A DNA stretch of 64,000 nucleotides from CBDCVY01 sp965223245. Its GTDB lineage: Bacteria > Nitrospinota > Nitrospinia > Nitrospinales > Nitrospinaceae. Positions 24,684-34,200 of the stretch are shown here, piece after piece. The translations under genes and the position numbers were made by a program. Below the pieces are notes generated by a model. That model saw only the letters and a list, made by a program, of their open reading frames with translations. It was not told where the DNA came from and did no database searches. The DNA is taken from contig CBDCVY010000013.1 in the NCBI GenBank assembly GCA_965223245.1, positions 310,001 to 374,000 on the forward strand. The letters are read 5' to 3'. Every line of letters starts with the position of its first letter. Positions within the stretch are counted from its first letter, which is position 1.

Positions 24684-25403
24684 ATGAATTTTTCAAATTT
24701 AGATATTCAAACCCCAGTAGGCGATTTTGTAAATCACAACCCAGAAATTGCAATTAAATTGTTTGGTGAATTGGATATAGATTATTGCTGCGGTGGGGCA
24801 GAGACTCTTCAGCACACTTGCGAAGAAAAAGGATTGGATGCAACCGAAGTTTTAGACCAGTTAAACCATGAAAAGTGTGAAAACAAAAACCGAATTAAGC
24901 AGAATTGGTTAGACTTGGATTCAAGAAATTTGATTGACCATATAGTAAATACTCATCACCAATATTTGGAAACAGTGTTTCCTGAGTTAATTCAAGTTAT
25001 CAATAAAGTAGTCCAGGCCCATGGAAAAAACCATCCGGAACTTTTGGAATTAAGAAAATTGATTCATGAATTCATTGATGATCTCAAGCCTCATATGATC
25101 AAGGAAGAACAAGTTCTTTTCCCAATGATAAAAACAATTTTTGAAAGTATTGATTCTAATTCATTGGCCAAGTTTGGTTCTTTAGAAAATCCTATTAGGG
25201 TCATGCTGATGGAACATGAAAATGTTGGGCACCTTTTACAACAGATCAATTCTTTAACGAATCGATATTCTCCGCCTGAGGATGCTTGTAATTCGTTTAA
25301 GCATTTATACAAAATGTTAAAAGAAATCGAGCAGGATACGTTTTTGCATATCCATAAAGAAAACAATCTTCTATTTCCACAGGTTCTGAAATTGGTCGCG
25401 TAA
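24684..25403 (+). CDS. Iron-sulfur cluster repair di-iron protein, RIC/ScdA/YtfE family
   Basis: This family restores iron-sulfur clusters damaged by NO and peroxide. The 239-residue protein has the N-terminal ScdA domain with DYCCGG (about 33-38), followed by a hemerythrin-like di-iron domain whose ligands are supplied by HHQYLE, HMIKEEQVLFPM, MEHENVG and HKENNLLFP. AGGAGGG stands six bases before ATG 24684; an ATG at 24678 lies too close to the ribosome site. It lies between the globin and nirK, which fits a role in nitrosative stress. Confidence 0.95.
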   Translation: MNFSNLDIQTPVGDFVNHNPEIAIKLFGELDIDYCCGGAETLQHTCEEKGLDATEVLDQLNHEKCENKNRIKQNWLDLDSRNLIDHIVNTHHQYLETVFPELIQVINKVVQAHGKNHPELLELRKLIHEFIDDLKPHMIKEEQVLFPMIKTIFESIDSNSLAKFGSLENPIRVMLMEHENVGHLLQQINSLTNRYSPPEDACNSFKHLYKMLKEIEQDTFLHIHKENNLLFPQVLKLVA

Positions 25404-25466
25404 GAGCATCATATTCTTGTAACTAAAATTAAAATATACAAACCTACTCTTAAAGGAATTTTAAAT

Positions 25467-26459
25467 ATGAAACGTAAATACTTTGACATTGGGATAATAA
25501 CTACAATTATGATGTTGGTCTGTGTTTTATCTTCGAATACTGTATTTGCTGATATTGAAGCAAAACTAACCAGTGCACCCGCTGTGCCGAATCCTATTGG
25601 TAAAAGGGAAGCGAAAACAGTCCAGATACATTTCGAGGCAAAGGAGTTTAAAGGTTCAATAGCGGAGGGTGTTCAGTATGAATTCTGGAGTTTTAATGGC
25701 AAGGTTCCTGGGCCAATGGCACGAGTTCGGGTGGGTGACAAGGTAAAGTTTCAGTTATCCAACGCCAAATCAAACTCTCAACAACACAACATTGATATTC
25801 ACGCTGTTAATGGCCCCGGGGGAGGTGCTGCGGTGAATACGGTGAGTCCTGGTGAAACCAAGACCTTCACCTGGAAAGCACTTAATCCGGGATTGTATAT
25901 TTACCACTGTGCTGCCGGATCCATTGTGGATCACATTGCAAATGGAATGTATGGTTTGATTTTAGTCGAACCAGCGGGAGGACTTCCAAAAGTGGATCGT
26001 GAGTTTTATGTTTTCGAAAGTGAATTCTTTTTAACAGAGCCAGAAAATGGAGTTGCCGCATTTGATATTTCTAAAGGATTGGCTGAACATCCCACCTATG
26101 TAGTGTTTAATGGAAAAGAAGGTGCGGTAACCGGAGAAAATGCCCTAAAGGCAAAAGCTGGGGAAACTATCAGAATATTCTTTGGGAATATCGGACCAAA
26201 TGGAATTTCTTCATTCCATGTAATCGGTGAAATTTTTGATAAGGTTTACCATGAAGGAGCAATCAATGGTCTCGTAAATCACAATATCCAAACCACTTTA
26301 GTTCCATCTGCAGGTGCAACAATTGTAGAGTTCAAAGTGGATAATCCCGGAACCTATGTTTTGGTTGACCATAGCATTTTTCGAGTGGCTAAAGGGGCTA
26401 TTGGACACTTGGTTGTAGAAGGGGATAAGGACCCTTCCATTTATGCGGGAAAAGATTAA
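25467..26459 (+). CDS. nirK: Copper-containing nitrite reductase
   Basis: It reduces nitrite to nitric oxide in the periplasm. The 330-residue precursor has a signal peptide ending near VFA (27). Two cupredoxin domains keep every copper ligand: type 1 His107, Cys148, His156, Met161; type 2 His112, His147, His302; and the catalytic Asp110 and His251. The order follows the classic two-domain NirK, with the variant HAVNGPGGGA loop. It is the third gene in an operon with NO-protective genes, so the NO made may be handled by the same unit. AAGGA precedes the ATG. Confidence 0.97.
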   Translation: MKRKYFDIGIITTIMMLVCVLSSNTVFADIEAKLTSAPAVPNPIGKREAKTVQIHFEAKEFKGSIAEGVQYEFWSFNGKVPGPMARVRVGDKVKFQLSNAKSNSQQHNIDIHAVNGPGGGAAVNTVSPGETKTFTWKALNPGLYIYHCAAGSIVDHIANGMYGLILVEPAGGLPKVDREFYVFESEFFLTEPENGVAAFDISKGLAEHPTYVVFNGKEGAVTGENALKAKAGETIRIFFGNIGPNGISSFHVIGEIFDKVYHEGAINGLVNHNIQTTLVPSAGATIVEFKVDNPGTYVLVDHSIFRVAKGAIGHLVVEGDKDPSIYAGKD

Positions 26460-26509
26460 TCGATTAAAATTATTTTTAATTAAATTCCAATAAAGCTAAA
26501 GAAAGTGTC

Positions 26510-27442
26510 ATGAGTAATGAAGAGCAGTTTTCGGTGGAAAATAATTATTCAGCAGTAAAGCAACATTATCGCTTTACTAAAGAAGATGAGAATCTTCTTT
26601 TAGAGATGAAACCGACGCTTGAGCCCCACGTGGAAGAATTCATTGAAGGTTTTTATGAATTCATCTGGAGTTTTGGGAAAACTGCCGAGTACTTAAAGGA
26701 TCAAGAAGTAATTGTCCGCCATAGGGGAAAGATTTCTCAATGGTATTTAGATTTGTTCAGCGGAAAATACGATATTATTTATTTTTCGAAGTTATACAAA
26801 ATAGGAGAAATTCACGTAAAACTGGGGTTGCCCACTCATTATGTGAATGCAGCCTTTAATTATGTTCGCGTTTTTTCTTTAGAAAAAATATCGAAACAAT
26901 TCACTAACCAACCAAACCTCTCCCTTAGGCTCAGAGCAATTGAAAAAGTTTTGGATATCAACCTGGATATATTAACAAGTTCCTACCGTGAGGAAGAAAT
27001 CGGCCGGTTTTTGTCCTTGTCTAGGATAGAAAAAAACTTATTAGGAACTTTAAAGAAAATAAGTGGTTATTTTAATTTTCTGCTTTCCGGCGCGTTGGTT
27101 ATGGTGGCTTTCTTTGCCATTGGTCTGTTTGGTTATGATGTTTATCTTTTAGTTTCGGATCAAATACCCATTGAGCAGGGGATTTTGACCATTTTAGGAA
27201 GTCTGCTAATTCTTTGGGCAGCAATTGAATTAATTCAGGAAGAAATGAAACATCTCCGGGGAGGGAAGTTTGCTCTAGAAGCTTTCATTGCTTTGGCCAT
27301 AGCTGCTTTGATTCGAAAAATTCTTATTTTTTCTCTTTCGCCAACGAAAACCATAGATGTTTTGTTGTATGGTCTTTTGGTCCTTTGTTTAGGAGTGTCT
27401 TATTGGTTAATAGTTCAAAAAGCAGATCCTAGGAGCAAATGA
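26510..27442 (+). CDS. Protoglobin-domain sensor fused to a PsiE-like membrane domain
   Basis: A 310-residue protein. Residues about 15-165 are a globin-coupled-sensor or protoglobin domain, with the typical YKIGEIHVKLGLPTHYV block in which His102 would be the proximal haeme ligand. The C-terminal half has four hydrophobic segments (about 188-212, 222-242, 254-276, 282-302); the stretch AIELIQEEMKHLRGGK followed by ALIRKILI resembles PsiE, a phosphate-starvation-inducible membrane protein of unknown function. It would place a gas-sensing haeme in the cytoplasm attached to the membrane. It sits between nirK and a carbonic anhydrase in the same operon. Confidence 0.82.
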   Translation: MSNEEQFSVENNYSAVKQHYRFTKEDENLLLEMKPTLEPHVEEFIEGFYEFIWSFGKTAEYLKDQEVIVRHRGKISQWYLDLFSGKYDIIYFSKLYKIGEIHVKLGLPTHYVNAAFNYVRVFSLEKISKQFTNQPNLSLRLRAIEKVLDINLDILTSSYREEEIGRFLSLSRIEKNLLGTLKKISGYFNFLLSGALVMVAFFAIGLFGYDVYLLVSDQIPIEQGILTILGSLLILWAAIELIQEEMKHLRGGKFALEAFIALAIAALIRKILIFSLSPTKTIDVLLYGLLVLCLGVSYWLIVQKADPRSK

Positions 27443-27470
27443 ACGTATAGAAAAACTTGGTGATTAATTA

Positions 27471-28268
27471 ATGTCTAAAAAAGTAAATATATTTTTAATG
27501 GTAATTGTTTCAATGGTTATTATTGGATTTGTTACAAGCTTTTCCATTGGAATCGCTGCTCAAGACAGCGAGGATAAGCCGGTTCATCCATGGGGTTATG
27601 AAGGTGGAACCGGACCTTTGCATTGGGGTGAAATGGAACAAGATCATGAAAAACACCTCATGTGTAGGGAAGGGGTTAGGCAATCTCCCATCAATATTGA
27701 TCATGTCCCAGGATTTAAGTTGGAAAAACTAGATATTCATTATTTCAAGACCCCTATTCGTCTGATTAATAATTCTCATACAATAATGTTGAATTACCGA
27801 AAAGGGAGTTTTGTTGAATGGGAAGGAGAGATTTTTGATTTAGTACAAATTCATTTTCATCACCCCAGCGAGCATTTAATCAATGGTAAATCTTTTCCGA
27901 TGGAAATTCACATGGTTCATAAAACCAAAGATCATCAATATGTGGTGATTGCAGTTTTTGCTCAATATGGAAAAGAAAACAATACCATTCAAAAAATGTG
28001 GGATCATATTCCAATCCATATTAACGGAAAATTTTTTAACGCGAAAAAATTTGTTAACGCAGAGAAACTTTTGCCACTGTCAAAAAAGTATTATTTTTAT
28101 AATGGATCTTTAACCACTCCTCCCTGTACAGAAAATGTCACTTGGTTTATTTTGGAAACACCTATTGAAATGGATAAAAAACAAGTGATGCATTTCCAAA
28201 AATTTATTGATGATAATGCCAGACCTGTCCAAGACGTGAACCACAGAATTGTTGTGAAGCTTCAATAA
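27471..28268 (+). CDS. Secreted alpha-class carbonic anhydrase
   Basis: It interconverts CO2 and bicarbonate in the periplasm. The 265-residue precursor has an N-terminal hydrophobic signal (about 7-30). The alpha-class zinc ligands are His128 and His130 in QIHFHHPSEH and His147 in EIHMVH, with the proton-shuttle His103 in NSHTIML and the closing YNGSLTTPPCTENVTW. Cys65 and the Cys in PPCTE fit the conserved disulfide. It is the last gene of the nirK operon and ends six bases from the stop of the convergent giant gene. Confidence 0.95.
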   Translation: MSKKVNIFLMVIVSMVIIGFVTSFSIGIAAQDSEDKPVHPWGYEGGTGPLHWGEMEQDHEKHLMCREGVRQSPINIDHVPGFKLEKLDIHYFKTPIRLINNSHTIMLNYRKGSFVEWEGEIFDLVQIHFHHPSEHLINGKSFPMEIHMVHKTKDHQYVVIAVFAQYGKENNTIQKMWDHIPIHINGKFFNAKKFVNAEKLLPLSKKYYFYNGSLTTPPCTENVTWFILETPIEMDKKQVMHFQKFIDDNARPVQDVNHRIVVKLQ

Positions 28269-28274
28269 AGCTGC

Positions 28275-31200
28275 TTATTCCTCTATTGTTACATTCTGAG
28301 TGTCCATACCTGTATTTCCAGCTATATCGGTTGCAGACCAGGTAACGATTGTAAGTCCAAGCGGGAAAGTGCCAGGTGAATCATTGGTCGGTGTAATGGA
28401 TCCATCTACCAAATCTGTTGCAGTAGCAGTTCCTAAATCCGGTGTAGTATCTGTGGTGGTGATATCTGGTGGTGCTGTGACAACCGGTGGTGTTGTGTCA
28501 GCGATCGTTACGTTTTGCATATCTGTTCCAGTGTTCCCAGCGTTATCGGTAGCTGACCAAGTAACAAGGGTTGGACCCACTGAAAATCCTCCTGCGGGTG
28601 CATCATTTGTTGGGATAATTGGTCCGTCAACTATATCGGTGGCTGTGCCTGTTCCTAAGGCTACTGTTGTCGTGGGTCCGGTCGCTTCTGTTGTAATATC
28701 AATAGGAGCGGTAACTACAGGTAGTGTTGTGTCGTTTATAGTAACGTTTTGCGTATCCGTTCCTGTGTTTCCTGCAGCATCGGTGGCGGACCAAGTCACA
28801 ACAGTGAGTCCAACCGGGAATGAGCTTGGTGCGTTATTGGCCGGAGTTAATGGTCCGTCCGTTTCATCATTAGCAGTAGCCGTTCCTAAAGCAACGGTTG
28901 TTGTCGGTCCGGTCGCTTCGGTAGTGATATCTGCAGGTGCAGTAACTACCGGTGGAGTGGTATCAGTAACGATGGTCACATTCTGCGTTGCGGTTCCAGT
29001 ATTGGTAGCATTATCGGTAGCGGACCAGGTGACGACGGTGAGTCCAAGCGGAAATGTAGCCGGTGCGTTATTCGTCGGAGTGATCGATCCATCTACCAAA
29101 TCTGTTGCAGTAGCGGTTCCCAGATCCGGAGTCGTGTCTGAAGTTGTGATGTCCGCAGGTGCTGTCACGGTTGGCGGAGTTGTATCGGTGATCGTTACGT
29201 TTTGCGTATCCGTTCCTGTGTTTCCTGCAGCATCGGTGGCGGACCAAGTCACAACGGTGAGCCCAACCGGGAATGAGCTTGGTGCGTTATTGGTCGGAGT
29301 TAATGGTCCGTCAAAGTTGTCGAAAGCTGTACCTGTTCCTAAGGCAACCGTTGTTGTGGGTCCAGTAGCTTCAGTTGTAATGTCTGCCGGTGCAGTGACC
29401 ACCGGTGGTATTGTGTCACTAACAGCTGTTTCATAAGTAATTGTTAACTTCGGCCTTCCTGATCCTGCCTCGCTGGAATTAATGAAGATGCCATCGTTGT
29501 TATTGTTTGTTTCCTTAATAACAATCCCATTATTATTGATAGTTCCATCAATCCATCCTTGAACTAAACTAATTCCATTAGAATTTAAATTGATTACATT
29601 TTCTCCAAACTGTCCGGAAGAGATAGCGCCAAGAACAGAGGTTCCAACATTTGTAGAGGATCCTCCAAAAGTATTCCATGTGACTGTCGATTCATTCCAG
29701 TTGGTTAATGCCTGGTGAAGGTTGAATAAGTCGGTACTGACATTTGAGAGATTCAAAGAAATACTTACGGATTGTACTGTAGCGTCGCTTGAAATAGAAG
29801 AAATGTCCCAAGATATCAACGAAATCACCTCGCCGAAAGCACCATTGCTAGGATCGGGTTGAATGAGATCAGCACTCAAAGAAGTTTGATTTCCGTGTGT
29901 CGTATTGGGCGATGTTTCTCTTAATAAAGAATCCTGAGTTCCGCTGTATCCGGAATCAGGTTCTACTCCATTTTGAAATTCGGCTATTACTGGTCCGCTA
30001 GTGGGCTGGATGATTATATTTTGCGTATCGGTTCCTGTATTGCCAGCAGGATCAGTAGCCGTCCAGGTAACGATGGTAAAACCAATTGGGAAGGTTCCTG
30101 GTGCATCGTTAGTGAGTGAATCAATGATTCCCGAGTTATCTGTAGCAGTGGCAGTTCCTATATTCGGAGTTGCATTTGTTGTTGTGATGTCAGCTGGTGC
30201 AGTGACAACCGGGTCCTCAGTGTCATCGAGTAAAGTAACATCGTGGGTATCCGTACCTGAATTGCCAGCAGCATCCATTGCTGTCCAGGTGACAGTAGTT
30301 GTGCCTAAAGGAAATGTAGCTGGAGCATCATTTGTTAAAGAGGTGACTCCTACATTATCTGTAGCGGTGGCAGTTCCAATATCTGGTGTCGGGTCCATTG
30401 TAGTCAGGTCCGCGGGGGCAGTTACCACTGGGTCCTCTGTATCAGGTCCAGAGGGAACAGTGTAAGTAATACTAAGTTTTGGTCGTCCCGATCCTGCTTC
30501 ACTGGAATTAACGAAAATGCCATCATTGTTATTGTTGGCTTCCTTAATAACAATCCCATTATTATTAATGGTTCCATTAATCCACCCTTGAACTAAATTA
30601 ATCCCATTAGAATTTAAATTGATTACATTTTCACCAAACTGTCCAGGGATGATGGAACCTAATACTAAAGTTCCAACATTTGCAGAAGATCCTCCAAATG
30701 TATTCCAGGTAACGGTTGATTCGTCCCAATTGGTTTGTCCTTGATGCAGGTTGTATGAATCCGAGCTTACGTTTGAAAGATTCAAAGAGACACTCACTGA
30801 TTGGACGGTAGCATTTCCGGGAATTGAACTAATGTCCCAGGATATTACCGAGATAACTTCTCCAAAGGCTCCATTACTGGGGTCAGGTTGTATGAGGTCC
30901 GCGCTTAGAGAAGTTTGATTTCCATAATTTGTATTGGGTGATGTCTGTCTTAATAAAGAATCTTGAGTCCCGCTGTATCCGGAATCAGGTTCAACTCCAT
31001 CCTGAAATTCAACGGTTACGGGTCCGGTGGGAACTTGAAGAGTAACATTCTGCGTGTCCGTTCCAGTATTGCCTGCCGGGTCGGTAGCAGTCCATGTGAC
31101 GACAGTAGTTCCAAATGGGAACGTTCCGGGTGCATCATTAGTGAGTGAATCGATAATTCCCGAGTTATCTGTGGCTGTTGCGGTCCCTAGATTTGGTGAA

Positions 31201-34200
31201 GGATCTGTTGTCGTGATATCCGCGGGTGCAGCAACAACCGGGTCCTCAGTATCATCCAGTAAAGTGACGTCTTGAGTGTCAGCGCCCGAATTACCTGCCG
31301 CATCCATTGCTGTCCAGGTTACCGTTGTTGTTCCTAATGGAAATATAGCCGGTGCATCGTTGGTTAGAGAGGTGACTCCAACATTATCTGTAGCTGTGGC
31401 GGTTCCAATATCCGGTGTCGGGTCCAGGGTAGTTACGTCCGCTGGGGCAGTAACAACTGGATCCTCGGTGTCTTCCACTAAGGGAGTGGTATAAGTAATG
31501 GATAACTTAGGTCTTCCGGAAGAAGCCTCACTTGAATTGAAATCAATTCCGTCATTAGTACCACCGGTTTTTATGACAATACCATTGTTTGGAATTGAGC
31601 CATCCACCCAACCTTGGACCATGTTTATTCCGGATGAGTTTAAATTAATAATATTCTCTCCAAATTGTCCGGTAGAAATGATACCAATAACTGTTGATCC
31701 AACGTTTGCAGTAGCTCCGCCAAAACTATTCCATGTTACAGTCCCCTCCGTCCAACTATTGGTTAAAACTTGGAATAAGTTATAGGGTCCAGAACTAATG
31801 TTGGTTAGATTTAATGAAATGCTTGCAGATGAAACTGTAGCATTGCCTGGAATGGTTGAAATATCCCAAGATATTGGAACAATTATTTGTCCTAAAGATC
31901 CATTTGAAGGATCCGAATCGCTACCATCTGGATTTAGAGATGTGCTGTTTCCATTATTTAAGTTAGGAGATGTTTCCCGAAGCTCAGCATCTTCTGTTCC
32001 TGAATAAGAGGAATCCGGCTCTACACCATCTTGAAACTCACGAGTAGTGGGTCCCGATGTGGGTATGATTGTTACGCTCTGAGTATCGGTTCCGATGTTT
32101 CCTGCCGGATCTGTGGCCGACCAAGTAACAATAGTGGTTCCTACAGGAAATGACCCAGGTGCGTCGTTAGTGAGTGTATCGATAATTCCAGAATTGTCAG
32201 TTGCGGTTGCCGTTCCTAAGTTTGGTGCTGCATCTGTGGTAGATATATCTGCCGGGGCTGTTACAACCGGGTCCTCAGTGTCGGTTTGTAATGTAATATC
32301 TTGAGTATCTGTGCCGGAGTTTCCTGCAGCATCCATTGCTGTCCAGGTAACAGTGGTTGTGCCTAAAGAAAATGTTGTCGGTGCATCATTGGTGAGAGAA
32401 GTAACCCCCACATTATCAGTTGCAGAAGCGGATCCAATATTAGGGGTTGGATCCAATGTTGTAATGTCTCCTGGTGCTGTGACTACGGGTGGTTCTGTGT
32501 CCGGTTCTAATGGAATTAAATAGGTTATGCTCAGCTTAGGTCGATTTGAGGTAGCCTCACTTGAGTTAAAAAATATTCCATCATTGGTCCCACCGGTTTT
32601 AACCACTATTCCGTTGTTAGGAATGGAGCCATCAATCCAGCCTTGGATTAAATTGATACCATCCGTATTTAAATTAATAAGATTATTTCCAAAGGGTCCA
32701 GTTGGAAGCGCTCCTATTACTGAAGAACCTACATTTGCTGTACCACCTCCAAAGTTATTCCAGGTAACAGTCCCTTCGGCCCAATTAGTTAAAGCTTGAT
32801 GCAAGTTATATGTCCCTGAACTAATATTAGTTAAGTTGAAGGTTATCGATGCGGATTGAATGGTTGCATTGTTTGGTATTGCTGTTATATCCCAAGATAT
32901 GACTGACATTGATTCTCCTAAACTCCCATTTCCGGGGTCAGATTGAGAACCATCGGCGTTCAATGAAGGGTCATTCGGGTAATTTGAATTTGGAGAGGTT
33001 TCTCTTAAAATGGCATCTTCTATACCCGATTGGAATTCGAGTGTAAATTGATTAGGTGGAGGAACTGAATAAGAAATATTGATTTTAGGCCTTCGCGTAG
33101 CTATCGTGGCCTCGCTGGAATGCATTCGCAAATCTTGTTTTCCTCCCACATTCGCAATACGAAATCCATTATTGGGGATACTTTCATTTACCCAACCCTG
33201 TACAAGATCTATCCCATTTTGATTTAGGTTTACGGTGGTCACACCTGAAGAAGATGCGGGAATGGTTCCTACTTGACTCCCTATAAATGAAGAATCGATA
33301 ATAGAATTCCAAGTCGCTGTTTCTTCGTCCCATTTAGTTTTTATTTCATAGAGGCTGTGGTTGGAGGATGAAGAATTAAAAATGTTAAATGTCACGCTTA
33401 CTGAATCTATGGTGGCAGTTTTAGGGATTGCAGAAGTATCCCACTTGAAAACGGAATCCACATCTCCAAATAATCCTCCTGGCGGGAATTGCTCATCTCC
33501 ATCAGTACCAATTTCCAGGCCATCTGCATCGTTTGAATTTCTAGAGGATGATCTGATTCTGGAGTCCGAAGTGCCAAAATATGCCGAACTCGGTTCAACT
33601 CCATCTTGAAAGCTTATCGTATTTGGGGTTGTAGTTGCTGGAACTTTAACAGTAACTTTTTGTATATCAGTTCCAGTATTTCCTGCCGCATCAGTTGCTG
33701 TCCAAGTAACTAATGTTGTTCCTAATGCAAATCCTCCTGCAGGGGCATCGTTAGTTATGGTTGGTGAACCAATATTATCTACCGCATCGGCAGTTCCCAA
33801 AAAAACTGGGGTCAAATTACCCGTTGAATCAATGGTAATATCAGAAGGGGCTAGTATTGATGGATTAATATTATCGCCGGGAGATGATAGGGTATAAGTT
33901 ATGGATATTCTCGGACGATTTTCAGTTCTCCTAGACCACATACGTATAGCATTCCACCAATTAGGATGTTCTCCAGGTCCTCCATTCTCTACAGCCAAGC
34001 CATTGTTGGAGATACTTCCGTCGATCCAACCCTGAACCACGTCAAGACCATCCTGGTTTAGGGGAATAATATTTAAGCCAAACTTTTGTGGAGCCAGGGT
34101 TCCCATTATTGTGTTACTGATATTGGAAGAGCCACCAATGTTATTCCACGTCACACTAAATTCATTCCATGAAGTTAAAATCTGATGAAGATGATAAGAA

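Noticed and set aside
28300..29436. Long plus-strand open frame of 378 codons, and similar ones at 30001-30465, 31054-31494 and 32095-32523
   Set aside because: They lie antisense to the HYR modules of the giant minus-strand protein. Their Val/Ser/Pro repeats are the mirror image of the codon pattern of that repeat array.
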